Assembly: GCA_030849075.1 (NCBI GenBank)
Contig: JASAOO010003302.1
Coordinates: 1-38,350 of the forward strand
DNA: 38,350 nucleotides
Direction: 5' to 3'
Origin: Zelonia costaricensis
Lineage: Eukaryota; Euglenozoa; Kinetoplastea; Trypanosomatida; Trypanosomatidae
A program made the position numbers and the translations under genes. Each line of letters starts with the position of its first letter. Within the stretch, counting starts at the first letter, position 1. Below, piece after piece: positions 30,094 through 38,350 of the stretch. Below the pieces are notes generated by a model that did not search any database, was not told the origin of the DNA, and saw only the letters and a program-made list of their open reading frames with translations.

Positions 30094-30124
<31 letters not shown>

Positions 30125-30976
30125 CGCACACACGCTCGCACGGCAGATGGAGAAGTGCAGAGATGAGGAAAGCGTGCGCGCCGAGCACCCGGAGGGGGGA
30201 GGCACTGAGAGCCGCGTCGGCCGTCTGACGGCAGGTCTGCAAACACAGCGGGACGTGCCGTTGAAGGGGTACGAGATAGAGCCCGCAGTCACGGTATGTG
30301 CGGAGCGGTTCCACGCGAAGCGCAAGCACGCACGCGACAGCCCTTTCTTATCTCTTTCCCTTCTCTTCTCTCTCTCTGTGGGTAGCGGCAGCGTGGGGTG
30401 AGGAAACGTACAAAGGGCAGAGGAGCGTCGAAGGAGGGGAGGGGGGAGCGAGAGTGAAGCTTGACGTTGCTCCTCATGTGCAGCGTGGACGGCGAGGTAG
30501 GAGGTGAGCAGGACTGGTGGGGGCAGAAGGCTGGCGGAGGTCACCCCGCACGCACCGCCTCCCCCGTACTTTCCACAACGTGCACGAGGGGCACACGAGC
30601 GGCTTCTCGCTGTGCTCCTTTCCGCTGTCACGGGCCCCCACGGCAGTGTTGATGGCCGCAGCGGGGAGCGGCCCAGAAGTACATCCAACGTGAATTGAGT
30701 CGGGTTGCTGGCTCTCTTGTGCGTTGTTGTTATGTTGTTCGACTTAGCTGGTTGCTTGCCGTAGCAGCGCGGCATGCCCGCAACGCACGTACACACACAC
30801 ACACACCGACGACTCTACACGGGCAACATCAAGTCCGCCGCACAATCACACACGCACACACACACCTACATACGCTGACGCTGAGCAGTCAACAGCGCAC
30901 ACGATGAGAACAACGAACCACATGCTGGTCAACACGGCCCGGCTCCGCCAATACGAAGCTGGTGCGCTGCCGGGCC
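30073..30976. other. Spacer between the giant coiled-coil gene and the twin CX9C gene
   Basis: About 900 bases with no gene. Contains the CA repeat at 30094-30121 and further CA runs at about 30791-30806 and 30852-30866. It should carry the 3' untranslated region of the giant gene. Confidence 0.65.
30135..30175 (-). promoter_or_regulatory. Candidate spliced-leader acceptor for the twin CX9C gene
   Basis: On the minus strand CTTTCCTCATCTCTGCACTT and onward (about 30173-30145) is followed by AG at 30136-30135. The leader of about 63 bases would contain the TG repeat at 30094-30121. Pattern-based only. Confidence 0.4.
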
Positions 30977-33900
30977 TCAGAACCACTGCCGCGGTCCCTC
31001 TGGGCCGATGGGCGAGAGAGCCGCCACGGTCATCTCCTGCACACGCGACGCCCTGCGCGTGGCGGAGGGGGTTGTCAACGGCGGCGGCTGCGTGGAGGGC
31101 GCTGCCGGCGCCGCACGCCCGCGCTCACTCGGTGGGGCGGCAGCACCGGCTGCAGAGGTGAAGGACGTCGCTGGAGGCGGCGGCGACACGTTCCCTTGTC
31201 CGCCGCGCTCCTCCGCTGCGTCGTTGGCGCAGAGAAGCTCGTTGAAGGGCAGCAACGCGTAGCGCTCCGCCTCGGAGAAGAGGCGCCGCAGCTCCTGCAG
31301 CTGTCCCTGCAGCGTCCCCCCAGCCGCGGACGTGGTGGACCGCTCAACCACCGCACTCGTGCCCTGCGCCATCGCCTCGACGGCACGCTCCACCGCGCGG
31401 GTCAGCGCCGCGGTGCGCCGGTGCAGCTCCGCCGCAGTGGCGGCCACCTGCAGCTTGTGCCGCGATGACAGCGCCGTCGTACTCGGGCGCGGCGCCACAC
31501 CGGGGGCCGGCGCTGATGCGGCGAGCTCGTGGGTGCCGATGGCCATCATCACGGCACGCAGCATCTGCTCGCATGTGCGCAGGTGCTCCTCCACGCGGTG
31601 CACGTACGTCGCCGCAGCTTGGCTGATCTGCTGGACGAAGACGCGCTGCGCAGGGGTCAAGCCCGCACGAAGGTGCTGCGGCGACGGTCCGGCCGAGTGC
31701 ACCCCACCGGCGACGTCAGCGCCGGTGCCACGCGGGGTGGGCGTGCTGATCAAGCCCGGCGTGACGGCAGCAGCGGCGGCGGCCGCGGACGACCTGCCGG
31801 CGCGCCGCGGCGTGACATTGCTTGCGAACGGTAGCCCGTCGCTGGCTGCCGCGTCGACAAGAATCTGCACAGCGTCTTCCTGCTGCTCCAGCGCGCGACG
31901 CAGCGCGGCGAGTCGGCCGTCCTCGGAGTCGAGCGTGTTCGCGGCGAACGTGAAGGCGCTCAGCCGCCGCTGAAGCTCGTCCATCACGCACTGGACGGCG
32001 GCCCCGCTCGCCGCAGCGGCCGCCGTCACCGACGCCACGCTGTCGTTGGACTCCATCGACGTGTCGTGGGGTTTGGGCGAGGTCGCAAGCCCCGCGGCAG
32101 CCGCCGTGGCCAGCGCCAGGCTCTCCGCGCCGCCCGCGTCCGCTAGCAGATCCTCCGGCGTGAGCCCGAGGTCGGCCGCCGTGTCCTGCGCCATCTTCTC
32201 GAGCGACGAGAGCTGGTACTGCGCCGCATCAAGCCGGCGCTGCAGCTGCCGAGCCTGCGCCCGTGTGACTCGCGCCTCGTCCTCGACGGCGGCGACGTCG
32301 CGCTGTTTGCGCTCCAGCGCGGCGAGGGCACGCTCGCGGGCGTCGCGGGCGTCCTTCGTGTCCTGCTGCGCCTGTCGCAGCGCCTCGGCCAGCGCGTCGC
32401 AGGCCGCCGCGTGCTCGCCCTCCCACCGCAGCCGCTCCGCGGTCAGCTGCGCCGCGGCCTCGCGCCGGTACCGCTCCAGCTCCGCCGTGCGCTGCTGCAG
32501 CTGCACTTTCAGCGTTGTGATCTCCGTCATGTCGTGCGCCGCCTGCGCCCGCAGCGCGTGCGCCTCAGACTCTGCCGCCTTGATGGACTGCGCCTGCCGC
32601 GACTGGTGCGTCTCGGCCGTCTCCTTGCCCTGCGTCGTCGCCACCAGCGCCTCCTCAAGCCGCGCGACGTCGGCGCGGAGATCGGTCACCTCGCCGCGCA
32701 GCGCCTGCTCCGCTACCTCGTACAGCTCCACCTTGCTCGTCATGCGCTGCCGGTACTGCTCCTGGCTGCGCGTCAGCTCCGCAACGGCGTCCTCGGCGTC
32801 GTTCAGCTTCGACTGCAGCTCGTACCGATCGCGGCGGTGGTGCTCCTTGGCAGCCGCGGCGGCCTCCTGCTGGTTTAGCAAGTCCTGCCGCGTGCCGCGC
32901 AGCCGCTCCTCCGTGTCCGCCAGCTCCTGCCGCAAGCCGGCGATGGTGTCCAGCTGCGCCGCGGACGTGTTCTCCAACCCGCGGAGCTGCTCCTGCTTGC
33001 TGCGCAGCTCCTCGTACAGATGCGCGAGCTGCGACTGCAGCAGCAGCGCCATCTCCTCCCGCTCCGTCTTCTCCTTGCGGTACTGCTGATGGGCGCGCTC
33101 CGCCTGCGCCCGCGCCGCCTTCAGCTCCTCCCGCACGGCGCTGAGCTCGGTCGTGAGGCTGTAGTGCGTGCTCTCGTGCTCGACCTCGTGCGCCTCGGCC
33201 TGGGCGAGCAGCTGCCGGCACTTGGCCAGCTCCTTCTGCGCCTCCGTGATCGACTCGCGCAGGCGGTCCACCTCCGCGGCGTGGTCCGTCTTGAGCTGCA
33301 CCATCTCGCGGTTGAGCCGCTCGTTGTGCGCGTTAGCGTCGCGCAGGTGCTGCTGCACGTGGTCCAGCTGGTGTGTCAGCGCAAGCACCTCCCGCTGGCC
33401 CGCGTCCCGGGCAGCCGTGACCGCCTGCTCGGACGAGAGCAGCTCCTGCCGCTCCACCTCCAGCGCGTCCGCCCGCTCCCGGGCGAGGCGGAGCTGGTGG
33501 GTGAGCTGCTGCTCCTGCGCCGCGGCCCCCACTGTTTTGTGCTGCAGCGCGGCCGTCGTGCTTTCGTGCTCGACACGCAGCGACTGCAGCGCCTCCTGCA
33601 GCGACTTGCACTCCTGCTGCAGGGCGGAGTTGCGCTGCTCGAGCCCATGGAGACGCCGCTCCCCGTCCCGCAGACGCGCCTGGTCGTCCGCCATCACGCG
33701 ACTCGTGTGCGTCTCGACTTCGTGCAGCCGGGCCGTGAGGCTCGACAGCTCCTCCTCCTGCTGCCTGGCCTTGAGCGAAGTGCGCTCCAGCTCCTCCGTG
33801 ACGTTGGCGAGTTGCGTCTTGAGGCGCTCCGCCGTGGCCTCCGTCGAGGTGTGCGCGCGCTGCAGTGCCGCATGCGCCTGAAGCACCTGCTGCAGCGTCG

Positions 33901-36900
33901 TGTTGAGTTCCTCAATGTGCTTGCGCGACACCTCCTCCGTCGAGGACGTCTTCTTGTGCAGCGCCGACAGCTGCTGCGCCGTGTCCATCAGGTCGGCAGT
34001 CCGCTGCGCCTGCTCGTCCTCCAGCTGGGCCAGCCGCGGCAGGGCGCGGGCGAGCTGCGCCTGGAGGGCCTGCGCCTCCCGCACGGCATCGTTGCGGGCC
34101 TGCACGGCGGCGTCGACGAGGTCTTGCAGCTCGTTGCGGTCGCCGTCGGACGTCTGCTGAAGCTGCCGCGTCGCGGCCTTGCGGGCCTCCAGCTCCGCCT
34201 GGAGCAGCGCCACCTCCTCCGTCAGCTCCGTCTCGCGCCGCTCGTAGCTAGCTTTCTGGTTCTTGATGAGCGCCGCCGTGTTGCTCACCTCGTCCTGCAG
34301 AAGTGAGAGGGAGTGCAACGTGTCGGCGTGCTGCAGCTCCGCGACCTGCAAGTCGCGCTGCGCGTTGAAGACGTCCTCGCGGGTCTGCCGCTGCACCGCC
34401 TCGAGCTCCTCGCGGGCCGCCGCCGCATCAGCGACGGCCGCGTCGCGTGTTTCGTCAGCCTTCTCCACCGCCTGCTGCAGCGCCTCGATGAGCTGCTGCA
34501 TCTCCTGCTGCTCCGCCTGCGCCTCGGCGAGCGCGGCTTCGTACGCCTGATGCTGCGCGTCCGCCTCGGCCATCGCCTCGCCCGCGGCCTTCTCGATTGT
34601 GTCGCAGCGGTCGTAGATGTAGCGCCGATCCTTGCCCGCGGCCTGCAGCATCGCGTGGTAGGCGGAGAAGACGCCCTCCACGTAGTCCTCGATGGTGCGC
34701 GGGATGGTGACCGCCTTCGCCATGAGCAGTGCCTCCGCGTGCTCCTGCATCGCCGACTGCGCCAGCGCCGCGGTGTGCGTCGCTTGCAGCTCCTCGTACG
34801 CGCTCGTGAGGTCTGCCAGCCGCTCCTGGAGGTGGTCCATCTCGAGGTGCAGGGCGTGGTTCGCCTGCACGCGCTGGGCAAGGTCGTCCCGCACAGTGGC
34901 CAGCTGGGCCCGCGCACTACGCAGCTCCATCTCCTGCCGCCGCGCCGCCTGCTCCTTCACGTCCGCGACACGCGCAGCGCTCTTGACCTGCATGGAGAGG
35001 CGATCCCGCTCCTGCTGCAGCGCGTCCCGCTCCACCGCCGCCTCCCGCAGCTTCTCCTCCAGCTCCTCGCTGCGGTGCAGCAGCACGTTCAGCCGGGCAT
35101 CCGCCGCCGTCGGCGTCGCGGCCGCTGCCGCAGAGGCGGACGTGGCGTCCCCGCTGGCGCTCACGTCACGCGCGTCGAGGCCGTTGTTGCCGCGGGTCAT
35201 CAGCTGCCGCTGCCGTTCCACCTCCGCGCGGCTGGTCTTGAGCTGCTGCTGCAGCTCCTGCTGACTGCGCAGCGCCTCAGCTAGACGGTCGCGCACGGTG
35301 CTCAGGTCGCGCTGATGGCGCTGCGCCTCGAGCGGCACCGTTGCCGCCACCGTCTGCGCCACCTCGAGCTCGTTGCGCAGCTCGTCCAGCTCGCGGTGGA
35401 GGACGGCGATCTCCTGCTGATGCGTGGCGTGCTGCCGCACCATCGCCTCCTGCGCTGCGATTCGCGCCGACTCGGCATCGCGCGCCGCTCGCTCCTTCGC
35501 GTGCGTCGCGGCGCGCTCCTGCTCCTCGACGCCTCGCCGGCCCTCCCGCAGCTGCGCCGCCGCGGCCCGCGCCTCCTCCTCCAGCTCCACAACGCGCCGC
35601 TGCAGTTCGTCGGCCCTGGTGCGCTGCTCCTGCAGGGCAGCCTGCCGCTCCGTCAGCCGGTCCCCGGCCGCGGCGAGCTGCAGCTTCAGCTGTAGCACCT
35701 GCTGCTCAAGCGAGCTCTGCTGCGCCTCCCGCTCCCGCAGCGTCGTCTCCACGCTGCTCGCCCCCTGGTGCAGGAGCTCCGAGAGCTCCTCGTTCAGGCT
35801 ATTGACGCGAACGAGCTCATCGCGCGCCGCCTGCGCCTGCGCACGCAGCGTGCTCAGCTCCGACCGCAGCGCGGCCTCCGTCTGCGCGTGGCTCGCCGTA
35901 GCGTTGTGCAGCTCGTCTGCGCGACGCTTCGCATCGGCCTGCGCCGCCTCCAACAGCCTCCCCATTTCCTCCAGCCGCCGGTGGAGCGTGGCGAGCTGCT
36001 GGGCTGCCGCATCGCGGGCATCGCGGCTGTGCTGCTGCTCTTGCTGGGCCGCCTCCTTCTCCTGCAGCCGGCGCTGCAGGGCGGCCGTGTCCTCAGCGAA
36101 GGCGTCGTACTCGCGCTGCAGCTGGTCGAAGCGGTGCTGCAGCGTCGCGTACTTCGTCTCCCAGTACTGCGCATCCGCCTTCGTCACCGAGGTGGACGCG
36201 CTCGCGGCGGCAGCGAGGCGCTCGCGGTTCGCCGCATCCTCGCTCCTCTCCTCCGCGGCCTCGGACAAGAGTTGGAGCTGGTCGCGGTGCTGCTGCACCA
36301 GCTGCTGGATGGTGGCCTCGCACGCCTCCTCCTGCTCGTCCAGCCGAGCCTGCAACTCGTGAGCGTGGGCGTCGCGCAGCGCAAGAACTTCCGCCGCGTG
36401 GGCGGCCTCGCACTCCGCCAGGGCGGCCTCCACCTGGACAACCTGAGCCTGCGCACGGGCCACGTCACGCTGCAGCTCCGCCTCCACGCGCTGAGCCTCG
36501 GCCAGCGCCACCTCTGCCGCCGCGGCCGCCTCCTCGGCGCATTGCTGCTCCGCCGCTCCAATGCGCTCAGCGGCGGCATCGACGAGGCCCTGGAGCTCCT
36601 CCTCGTGCTGGTCCTCCGCACGTGCCAGCTGCGCCTCCAGCTCCGCCACGCGGGCCGTCAGCTCCGCCATCGCCGCATCAGCGGCGGCCTGCGTGTCGGC
36701 AAACACGTCCACGTCTGCGTTGTCGCTAAAGGAGCGCGACGAGGCCGGCGTGGGTGAGGTGGCCAAGCCCTTCCCGTCCGCGCCGGGCTGCACCGCGGGA
36801 CGCTCCCGGGCGGCCGTCGGCACGGACGAGGCAAAGGAGGTCGTCACGGTGCGGGTCTCGTCCTCGTCGCAGGCGAGCTCGCGCTCCTCGCCGAAGTGAC

Positions 36901-38350
36901 TCGCGGCGCCAACGCCCAGCGCCGTGGCGGACGTGGACGGCTGCCCCTGCGTCAGAGCCGCCTGCAGCTCCACCACGGCCTCGCGCAGCTCCACCACCTC
37001 AGCCTCGAGCAACTGACGCGCCTCCTCGGAGCGGTACAGTCGATGCTGCGCGTCCGCGTACTGCCGGCCCAGCTCCTGCATCGCCGCCCCACTGTCCTCC
37101 ACCTTGTGGGCCGCTGCCGCAGCCTCCGCGGCGCGCCGGCCTCGAGACGCCGCCTCACGCGTGCTGACTGACACATCCTGCTCCTCCTCCTCCATGCCCT
37201 CCTCGTCCGCCACGCCCGCACCGTCTCGACCAACGCGGAGGACATCCTCGCCCGCGCCGCCGAACACCGCGTCGTACGTCTCGGCTGCCGTGCGCTGCAA
37301 CGCGGGCAGACGGTGCGGGTGGGAGGCCGTGGGGCGGCACGACACGTCCTCGTCGCCGAGTACGTCGGCGTCCCCGTCAGACGGCCGCAGGCCGCTCTCC
37401 GCATCCAGCGCGGCCTGCCCGTCACGGCCGAGGTTGAAGGAAGACAAGGTATGCGGCGTGTGCCGGCTGTCCTCATCATCCCCCTCCTGCACAGCCGCAT
37501 CGTCCTCTTCCACGACGATGCCGGCGTCGTCCGCGAATGTGGTGATGCTCTCAGCCGCGCTGCCTCCCCCGGCACGCGGGGCATCACGCAAACTCGCCTG
37601 CGCCAGCTCGGCCGGCGAGGACGCCGGTGACGCGGAGGCGGGCTGCGTGAGGAGCGCCGCGGGTGGCGGGGGCGGGACGCCGCAGAACAGCTCCGACACA
37701 GCGGCGCCGCCCTCGAACGGGGTGCCGTCAGCCAGCGCCGCCGGCGCGGTGGCGGTGGAGGCGCGCGGTATCTGCCGCCCTGCGTCCGAGGTGCGCGTGG
37801 TCGGGCACCTAGCCTGGTCCCCGCTCTCACTGCCACCCGACAGCCGCTGCCCCAACTCGGCCTCCCCCTCATCGCCGTCAGAGGGCCACGCCGGCGCGAA
37901 GCCGGCTTCGCCGCCGCTACCGAACGCGTCGTCGTTGGCCACTGCGGCGTTGCCCTGCCGACGCAACCGGCGCACCTCAGACTCCAGCGCGGCCTTCGCC
38001 TCCTCGGCGAGCGCCAGCCGGTGCTCCAACTCTGCGTACTGCCGGCCCAGCGCCTCCATCCCGGGCACCATCGTGGACGACGCCGCCGCAGCAGCCGCAG
38101 CAGCCGCGCTGGACGGTCGCTCCTGCTGGCGCCGCATCTTCTCCAGCTCATGCGTCAGGTCCGTCACGCGGCGCCGCAGGGCGCGGATCGTCTCGGACGG
38201 GTTGTCGCTCACCAGCCACTCCTCCACAACGCCGGTGCCCGCCGCTGCGTCACACGCGTTGGGCACCACCCATGCGTTGCCGCTCCCGCTGCCCGTCGGG
38301 TCCACGCAGAGAGAGCTCAGGGCCGCCTCCCCGGCACGCAGCGCCTGGAT
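30977..38350 (-). CDS. Giant coiled-coil protein (5' end beyond window)
   Basis: The frame is open from the right edge to the TGA at 30979-30977, giving 2,457 residues. The first possible start inside the window is a GTG at 38305, but the frame continues upstream with sensible codons, so the true ATG lies outside. Numbering from the GTG, residues 41-117 are coiled coil, about 120-420 are acidic and Ser/Gly/Ala-rich with scattered coil, and about 430-1950 are nearly continuous heptads rich in Glu, Gln, Ala, Arg and Leu. One non-coiled island lies at 34571-34723. The last 450 residues have shorter helices (LTPAQRVFVQQISQAAATYV) between Ser/Thr-Pro-rich linkers with TPRR and TPTPRGTG, suited to phosphorylation. 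It ends PEGPRQWF. No motor, kinase or membrane domain is visible. Size and composition suggest a cytoskeletal scaffold such as a basal-body, flagellum-attachment or Golgi component; this is inference. Confidence 0.9.
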   Translation of the reverse strand: MQALRAGEAALSSLCVDPTGSGSGNAWVVPNACDAAAGTGVVEEWLVSDNPSETIRALRRRVTDLTHELEKMRRQQERPSSAAAAAAAAASSTMVPGMEALGRQYAELEHRLALAEEAKAALESEVRRLRRQGNAAVANDDAFGSGGEAGFAPAWPSDGDEGEAELGQRLSGGSESGDQARCPTTRTSDAGRQIPRASTATAPAALADGTPFEGGAAVSELFCGVPPPPPAALLTQPASASPASSPAELAQASLRDAPRAGGGSAAESITTFADDAGIVVEEDDAAVQEGDDEDSRHTPHTLSSFNLGRDGQAALDAESGLRPSDGDADVLGDEDVSCRPTASHPHRLPALQRTAAETYDAVFGGAGEDVLRVGRDGAGVADEEGMEEEEQDVSVSTREAASRGRRAAEAAAAAHKVEDSGAAMQELGRQYADAQHRLYRSEEARQLLEAEVVELREAVVELQAALTQGQPSTSATALGVGAASHFGEERELACDEDETRTVTTSFASSVPTAARERPAVQPGADGKGLATSPTPASSRSFSDNADVDVFADTQAAADAAMAELTARVAELEAQLARAEDQHEEELQGLVDAAAERIGAAEQQCAEEAAAAAEVALAEAQRVEAELQRDVARAQAQVVQVEAALAECEAAHAAEVLALRDAHAHELQARLDEQEEACEATIQQLVQQHRDQLQLLSEAAEERSEDAANRERLAAAASASTSVTKADAQYWETKYATLQHRFDQLQREYDAFAEDTAALQRRLQEKEAAQQEQQHSRDARDAAAQQLATLHRRLEEMGRLLEAAQADAKRRADELHNATASHAQTEAALRSELSTLRAQAQAARDELVRVNSLNEELSELLHQGASSVETTLREREAQQSSLEQQVLQLKLQLAAAGDRLTERQAALQEQRTRADELQRRVVELEEEARAAAAQLREGRRGVEEQERAATHAKERAARDAESARIAAQEAMVRQHATHQQEIAVLHRELDELRNELEVAQTVAATVPLEAQRHQRDLSTVRDRLAEALRSQQELQQQLKTSRAEVERQRQLMTRGNNGLDARDVSASGDATSASAAAAATPTAADARLNVLLHRSEELEEKLREAAVERDALQQERDRLSMQVKSAARVADVKEQAARRQEMELRSARAQLATVRDDLAQRVQANHALHLEMDHLQERLADLTSAYEELQATHTAALAQSAMQEHAEALLMAKAVTIPRTIEDYVEGVFSAYHAMLQAAGKDRRYIYDRCDTIEKAAGEAMAEADAQHQAYEAALAEAQAEQQEMQQLIEALQQAVEKADETRDAAVADAAAAREELEAVQRQTREDVFNAQRDLQVAELQHADTLHSLSLLQDEVSNTAALIKNQKASYERRETELTEEVALLQAELEARKAATRQLQQTSDGDRNELQDLVDAAVQARNDAVREAQALQAQLARALPRLAQLEDEQAQRTADLMDTAQQLSALHKKTSSTEEVSRKHIEELNTTLQQVLQAHAALQRAHTSTEATAERLKTQLANVTEELERTSLKARQQEEELSSLTARLHEVETHTSRVMADDQARLRDGERRLHGLEQRNSALQQECKSLQEALQSLRVEHESTTAALQHKTVGAAAQEQQLTHQLRLARERADALEVERQELLSSEQAVTAARDAGQREVLALTHQLDHVQQHLRDANAHNERLNREMVQLKTDHAAEVDRLRESITEAQKELAKCRQLLAQAEAHEVEHESTHYSLTTELSAVREELKAARAQAERAHQQYRKEKTEREEMALLLQSQLAHLYEELRSKQEQLRGLENTSAAQLDTIAGLRQELADTEERLRGTRQDLLNQQEAAAAAKEHHRRDRYELQSKLNDAEDAVAELTRSQEQYRQRMTSKVELYEVAEQALRGEVTDLRADVARLEEALVATTQGKETAETHQSRQAQSIKAAESEAHALRAQAAHDMTEITTLKVQLQQRTAELERYRREAAAQLTAERLRWEGEHAAACDALAEALRQAQQDTKDARDARERALAALERKQRDVAAVEDEARVTRAQARQLQRRLDAAQYQLSSLEKMAQDTAADLGLTPEDLLADAGGAESLALATAAAAGLATSPKPHDTSMESNDSVASVTAAAAASGAAVQCVMDELQRRLSAFTFAANTLDSEDGRLAALRRALEQQEDAVQILVDAAASDGLPFASNVTPRRAGRSSAAAAAAAVTPGLISTPTPRGTGADVAGGVHSAGPSPQHLRAGLTPAQRVFVQQISQAAATYVHRVEEHLRTCEQMLRAVMMAIGTHELAASAPAPGVAPRPSTTALSSRHKLQVAATAAELHRRTAALTRAVERAVEAMAQGTSAVVERSTTSAAGGTLQGQLQELRRLFSEAERYALLPFNELLCANDAAEERGGQGNVSPPPPATSFTSAAGAAAPPSERGRAAPAAPSTQPPPLTTPSATRRASRVQEMTVAALSPIGPEGPRQWF
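34571..34723 (-). other. Non-coiled island within the giant coiled coil
   Basis: A 51-residue stretch including AVTIPRTIEDYVEGVFSAYH and KDRRYIYDRCDTIEKAA. It is rich in Ile, Tyr, Phe and Val and breaks the heptad pattern, in contrast to the Ala/Gln/Glu/Arg sequence on both sides. It may be a folded or partner-binding insert. Confidence 0.7.
36953..37081 (-). repeat. N-terminal coiled-coil module, copy 2
   Basis: A module of about 43 residues beginning MQELGRQYADAQHRL and continuing SEEARQLLEAEVVELREAVV. It repeats the module at 37952-38059 about 330 residues away. More copies may lie upstream, beyond the window. Confidence 0.75.
37952..38059 (-). repeat. N-terminal coiled-coil module, copy 1
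   Basis: A module of about 36 residues beginning MEALGRQYAELEHRL and continuing EEAKAALESEVRRL. It matches the module at 36953-37081 in the same protein (GRQYA, HRL, EEA, LE-EV). Confidence 0.75.

Noticed and set aside
38303..38305. GTG at 38305 as the start of the giant coiled-coil protein
   Set aside because: Not an ATG, and the frame stays open with plausible codons to the window edge, so the gene is 5' partial.
1..38350. tRNA, rRNA or snoRNA genes and a strand-switch region
   Set aside because: No cloverleaf, box A/B pair or rRNA-like stretch was recognised by eye, and all genes share one strand, so no transcription start or convergence zone is indicated.

Overview
The window looks like nuclear DNA from a trypanosomatid, most probably Leishmania or a close relative in the Leishmaniinae. 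The reasons are GC-rich intronless genes all on one strand, very long untranslated spacers full of CA/TG, G-run and GA/CT simple repeats, polypyrimidine tracts followed by AG upstream of start codons (the trans-splicing signature), and a neighbouring HGPRT/XPRT pair with peroxisomal-type C-terminal tripeptides. The species cannot be fixed from the sequence alone.

All nine protein genes lie on the minus strand, so they read from high to low coordinates as one polycistronic unit. In transcription order they are: (1) the C-terminal 2,457 residues of a giant coiled-coil protein whose 5' end lies beyond the right edge; (2) a 214-residue twin CX9C protein; (3) and (4) two diverged DUF4833-like paralogues of 370 and 323 residues; (5) methionine aminopeptidase 2, 471 residues; (6) a 333-residue protein with a mitochondrial-type presequence, one membrane segment and a coiled coil; (7) hypoxanthine-guanine phosphoribosyltransferase, 209 residues, ending SKI; (8) xanthine phosphoribosyltransferase, 239 residues, ending AKL; (9) a NEK-like protein kinase of at least 1,981 residues that runs off the left edge.

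Genes 7 and 8 form a functional group: two paralogous purine-salvage enzymes that together convert hypoxanthine, guanine and xanthine to nucleotides, probably inside the glycosome. The other neighbours have no evident pathway link, which is normal for trypanosomatid transcription units.

About half of the window is spacer. The largest spacers (5945-10915, 11636-14647, 19710-23851, 24824-27358) hold no convincing gene. The spacer between HGPRT and XPRT contains a two-copy tandem duplication of about 380 bp with an ambiguous base at the junction. Other points of interest are the split catalytic domain of the kinase, the DUF4833-like pair, a non-coiled island and a repeated N-terminal module in the giant coiled-coil protein, and strand-biased G-runs and CA/TG tracts. 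I did not find evidence for a wholly new multi-gene system; the least characterised parts are the DUF4833-like pair and the two giant proteins.
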